Below are positions 6,554 through 8,654 of a stretch of DNA of 8,654 bases, in pieces. The position numbers and the translations under genes were made by a program. Source of the stretch: Micromonosporaceae bacterium (GTDB lineage: Bacteria; Actinomycetota; Actinomycetes; Mycobacteriales; Micromonosporaceae); contig JADGHA010000159.1 of the NCBI GenBank assembly GCA_019689695.1, positions 1 to 8,654 on the forward strand. Direction: 5' to 3'. The notes beneath the pieces are model-generated. The model was given only the letters and a program-made list of their open reading frames with translations. It made no database searches and was not told the origin of the DNA. Within the stretch, counting starts at the first letter, position 1, and every line of letters starts with the position of its first letter.

Positions 6554-7217
6554 CCGACCGTACGTGTTGGTGAGCTGCGCGATGTCGATCGACGGCTACA
6601 TCGACGACGCCACCGAGGAGCGGCTGCTGCTGTCCAACGACGCCGACTTCGACCGGGTCGACCAGGTGCGGGCCGGCTGCGACGCGATCCTGGTCGGCGC
6701 CAACACCATCCGCCGGGACAACCCGCGGCTGCTGGTCCGCTCGCCGGCCCGCCGACGGTCGGAGGCGCTGCCGGTGAAGGTGACCCTCACCACGCAGGGC
6801 GACCTGGATCCGGCCGCTGCCTTCTTCGCCACCGGCGCCGTCCCCAAGTTCGTCTACTGTGCCTCGCCGGCGGTGCAGAAGGCCCGGGAACGGCTGGCCG
6901 GCGTGGCCACCGTGCTGGACGGCGGCGACCCGGTCGACCTGTCCGGCGTGCTGGCCGACCTCGCCGCCCGGGGCGTGCGCCGGCTGCTGGTCGAGGGTGG
7001 CAGCGGGGTGCACACCGGGTTCCTCACCGCCGGGCTCGCCGACGAGTTGCACCTGGTGGTGGCGCCGTTCTTCGTCGGCGATCGCCGGGCGCCGCGGTTC
7101 GTCGGTGACGGGAAGTTCCCCTGGCACGCCGGCCGCCGGGCCACGCTGCTGCAGGCCGAGCAGATCGACGACGTAGTGCTGCTGCGCTACGCCCTCAGCG
7201 ACCGGTGCCCGGGGTGA
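6546..7217 (+). CDS. RibD C-terminal-type reductase (dihydrofolate reductase-like fold)
   Basis: This 223-residue protein is a stand-alone RibD_C domain (PF01872), related to the NADPH reductase half of RibD/RibG and to yeast Rib7. The first strand VLVSCAMSIDGYID (7-20) is the family's A-M-S-x-D-G motif. VGANTIRRDNPRL (50-62) is the G-x-x-T-x-x-x-D-N-P substrate and cofactor loop. LLVEGGSGVHTGFL (147-160) is the E-G-G motif, followed by LADELHLVVAPFFVGD. Family enzymes reduce the ribose of a GTP-derived ribosylaminopyrimidine phosphate to ribityl. The GTG start at 6546 has GGGAGG (6532-6537) eight bases upstream and overlaps the previous gene by eight bases, so it is certainly in the operon. 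Insertion RSPARRRSEA after the DNP motif is somewhat longer than usual. The substrate may be a riboflavin intermediate or a variant of it. Confidence 0.9.
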   Translation: MADRPYVLVSCAMSIDGYIDDATEERLLLSNDADFDRVDQVRAGCDAILVGANTIRRDNPRLLVRSPARRRSEALPVKVTLTTQGDLDPAAAFFATGAVPKFVYCASPAVQKARERLAGVATVLDGGDPVDLSGVLADLAARGVRRLLVEGGSGVHTGFLTAGLADELHLVVAPFFVGDRRAPRFVGDGKFPWHAGRRATLLQAEQIDDVVLLRYALSDRCPG

Positions 7218-7224
7218 GCCAACG

Positions 7225-7692
7225 GTGAACGATCGGCAGTGGCTGCTGGAGGCGATCGAGCTGTCCAGGTCCTGTCCACCGGTCGCCACGGCGTACGCGG
7301 TCGGCGCGATCGTCGTCGACGAGACCGGGCGGGAGCTGGCGCGGGCGTACTCCCGGCAGACCCACCCGGCCGGCCACGCGGAGGAGGCGGCCCTGGACAA
7401 GCTGGCCGGTGTCCACCTGGGCCGGGCCACCATCTACACGTCGCTGGAGCCGTGCGGCGCCCGCCGCTCCCGGCCCCGCACCTGCGCGGAGCTGATCGTC
7501 GCCGCGGGCCTGCGCCGGGTCGTGTTCGCGCTGCGCGAGCCGCCGGTGCTGGCCGACGGCAACGGCGCGCAGCTGCTGCGGGCGGCCGGGGTCGAGGTGG
7601 TCGAGATGAGCGAGCTGGCCGACCTGGTCCGCGAGGTCAACGCCCATCTGCTGGGGCAACCGTCGCGCACTTTCCGGGAGAACGCGCGATAG
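7225..7692 (+). CDS. Stand-alone cytidine-deaminase-fold zinc deaminase, distant from RibD N-domain
   Basis: This 155-residue protein has the zinc deaminase signature HAE (H51, E53) and SLEPCGARRSRPRTC with C77 and C87. The neighbouring reductase makes the RibD deaminase half the obvious comparison, since that enzyme removes the 2-amino group of the pyrimidine made by GTP cyclohydrolase II. Two points differ. RibD spaces its zinc cysteines by eight residues, here nine. The RibD substrate loop P-N-P-x-V-G is replaced by TAYAVG (22-27), losing the asparagine. The substrate may therefore differ. The C-terminal stretch RRVVFALREPPVLADGNGAQLLRAAG resembles the RibD deaminase end, where a modified base is bound. 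The GTG start has GGTGAG (7213-7218) six bases upstream and lies seven bases after the reductase stop. Deaminase and reductase are fused, in the opposite order, in ordinary bacterial RibD. Assignment to the deaminase fold is firm; the substrate is inference. Confidence 0.88.
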   Translation: MNDRQWLLEAIELSRSCPPVATAYAVGAIVVDETGRELARAYSRQTHPAGHAEEAALDKLAGVHLGRATIYTSLEPCGARRSRPRTCAELIVAAGLRRVVFALREPPVLADGNGAQLLRAAGVEVVEMSELADLVREVNAHLLGQPSRTFRENAR

Positions 7693-7713
7693 CGGTCGTT
7701 CGACGCAGCATTT

Positions 7714-7730
7714 CCCTGGGAATGCCAGGG
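7714..7730. terminator. Short hairpin between convergent deaminase and ribA genes
   Basis: CCCTGG (7714-7719) and CCAGGG (7725-7730) form a perfect 6-base stem with a GAATG loop. It fills the middle of the 39-base gap between the stop of the deaminase (7692) and the stop of the convergent cyclohydrolase gene (7732). It has no T-run in either direction, so it is only a plausible shared terminator. Confidence 0.45.
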
Positions 7731-7731
7731 C

Positions 7732-8388
7732 TCAGCCGGCGAGCGGGATGCCGGAGGCGCGGGCGGCACGGGCGGCGCGGCTGGCCTTGGCGGCCAGGTA
7801 GCCGGCGTTGGTGGGGGAGAGGTACACGCCGGTGGGCACCCGCCCGGTCACCCTCGCGCCCAGCCGGCTGAGCTGCTCGGCCTTGTCCGGGTTGTTGCTG
7901 AGCAGGGTGAACCGCTCCACGCCGAGCGCGCGCAGCATCTGGGCGGCGGCGGTGTAGTCCCGCTCGTCCTCCCGGTGGCCGAGAGCCAGGTTCGCCTCGT
8001 AGGTGTCCAGGCCGGCGTCCTGCAGCGCGTACGCGTCGAGCTTCATGTACAGGCCGATGCCGCGGCCCTCCTGGCGCAGGTAGAGCACGAAGCCGCCGAC
8101 GCACGAGATGCGCTCGACCGCCTCCCGCAGCTGCGGCCCGCAGTCGCAGCGCTGGCTGCCGAACACGTCCCCGGTCAGGCACTCGCTGTGCGGGCGGACC
8201 AGCGGGGTGTGGCCGCCAACCGGGCGCCGCTCGCGCGCCCAGTCGCCCAGGCCGAGGGCGACGTGCTCCCGGCCGTCCACCAGGCCGTTGAAGGAGATCA
8301 CCCGGGCCGTGGTGGTGTACCCGTCGGGAAACCTCAGCGGCACCGTCACCTCCGTCCTGATGGTCGCCACGGGCAGTGCGTCAGACAT
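7732..8388 (-). CDS. ribA: GTP cyclohydrolase II
   Basis: This 218-residue protein is a complete, monofunctional GTP cyclohydrolase II (EC 3.5.4.25), which opens GTP with loss of formate and pyrophosphate to give 2,5-diamino-6-ribosylamino-4-pyrimidinone 5'-phosphate. The zinc site is C70, C81 and C83 in HSECLTGDVFGSQRCDCG. The phosphate/GTP loop is LRQEGRGIGL (104-113), followed by DAYALQDAGLDTYEANLALG, DERDYTAAAQMLRALGV and LLSNNPDK. Y120 equals E. coli Tyr105, whose change to Met in the Streptomyces homologue SCO6655 yields the formamidopyrimidine product; the Tyr here predicts ordinary GCH II chemistry. There is no fused RibB domain, unlike the usual actinobacterial RibBA. The ATG at 8388 has AAGGGG (8395-8400) six bases upstream. 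A YbhN-like gene ends 48 bases upstream on the same strand. The gene converges on the deaminase/reductase operon, suggesting shared pathway rather than shared transcript. Confidence 0.95.
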   Translation of the reverse strand: MSDALPVATIRTEVTVPLRFPDGYTTTARVISFNGLVDGREHVALGLGDWARERRPVGGHTPLVRPHSECLTGDVFGSQRCDCGPQLREAVERISCVGGFVLYLRQEGRGIGLYMKLDAYALQDAGLDTYEANLALGHREDERDYTAAAQMLRALGVERFTLLSNNPDKAEQLSRLGARVTGRVPTGVYLSPTNAGYLAAKASRAARAARASGIPLAG

Positions 8389-8436
8389 TCCAATCCCCTT
8401 TCTCCACCTGCAGGGCCGCGCTGTGTGGGGGTCGGG

Positions 8437-8654
8437 TCAACCGCCGACGCCGCTGTCCTGCGGGACAGGCACGGGCGCGGGCGCGGGCATGCGGGCCGTG
8501 CGGCTGAGCCACGCCAGAAGCAGGACGCCGGCGCCGGGCAGGCTCGAGACGAACACCAGCGCGCCGTACACGACCGCGGTCGCGACGCCCTGCGTGACGG
8601 TCAGGCCGGCCGCACCGAACGCCCACGCGGCCACCCCCTCGCGCGCTCCCCAGC
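8437..8654 (-). CDS. YbhN/LPG-synthase-TM-like membrane protein, C-terminal fragment
   Basis: Only the last 72 residues are in the window; the gene enters from the right edge. They read GAREGVAAWAFGAAGL, then TQGVATAVVYGALVFVSSLP and a last helix GAGVLLLAWL, ending in a Pro/Ala-rich tail APAPVPVPQDSGVGG. The G-x-x-E-G start followed by two hydrophobic helices and an L-P-G turn matches the C-terminal end of the UPF0104/YbhN or lysylphosphatidylglycerol-synthase membrane domain family (PF03706). Such proteins are multi-helix inner membrane proteins, some acting as lipid flippases. An internal GTG near 8634 is not the true start, since the frame remains open to the edge. It is on the same strand as ribA, 48 bases upstream, so the two may be co-transcribed. 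The family call is moderately confident because so little is visible. Confidence 0.66.
   Translation of the reverse strand, partial: WGAREGVAAWAFGAAGLTVTQGVATAVVYGALVFVSSLPGAGVLLLAWLSRTARMPAPAPVPVPQDSGVGG

Noticed and set aside
7732..8388. Formamidopyrimidine-forming GTP cyclohydrolase like Streptomyces SCO6655
   Set aside because: The diagnostic Met is not present; Tyr120 is the ordinary GCH II residue.
1..8654. CRISPR array, mobile element, tRNA or rRNA
   Set aside because: I found no spaced repeats of CRISPR type, no transposase or integrase motif and no RNA gene signature. The only repeat array is contiguous and has no spacers.

Overview
The window is a very GC-rich chromosomal segment of an actinobacterium. 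Several GTG starts, strong G/C bias at third codon positions, long antisense open frames and a relative of the mycothiol ligase MshC all fit this. A Micromonosporaceae-type genome (Micromonospora or a relative) is my best guess, but nothing here proves the family. I see no tRNA, rRNA, transposase, integrase, phage gene or CRISPR array. Nine protein genes can be supported, two of them cut by the window edges.

Left part (1-1770, minus strand): a family 4 glycosyltransferase is followed 30 bases downstream by a CtaG-type multi-haem-oxidase assembly membrane protein that runs off the left edge. A 200-base divergent intergenic region separates the glycosyltransferase from a plus-strand gene for an ACMSD-type amidohydrolase (1971-3008), which keeps every metal and substrate residue I can recall for that decarboxylase. 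It ends 13 bases from the end of a minus-strand gene for a GvpU-like protein (3022-3486). The two convergent stop codons lie in the two arms of one near-perfect hairpin.

Centre and right (3487-8654): a 299-base divergent intergenic region carries four copies of a 25-base tandem repeat. It is followed by a tightly packed plus-strand operon: an MshC/cysteinyl-tRNA-synthetase-like ligase, a five-helix membrane enzyme of the LtaS/sulfatase superfamily, a RibD-C-type reductase and a free-standing zinc deaminase. Neighbouring genes overlap by 1 and 8 bases or are 7 bases apart. Facing it on the minus strand is a complete GTP cyclohydrolase II (ribA-type), and upstream of that is the C-terminal end of a YbhN/LPG-synthase-TM-like membrane protein. 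A short hairpin sits between the convergent deaminase and cyclohydrolase genes.

The most interesting reading is that the right half is a specialised-metabolism locus. GTP cyclohydrolase II, a deaminase and a RibD-type reductase are the first three chemical steps of riboflavin synthesis, but here they are split, in unusual order, without ribB/ribE/ribH in view, and the deaminase has a non-RibD active-site signature. They are coupled to a cysteine-ligase-like enzyme that lacks a tRNA-binding domain and to a membrane phospho- or sulfo-transferase-like enzyme. A GTP-derived aminopyrimidine conjugated to an amino acid, and perhaps to an envelope component, is a plausible but unproven product.
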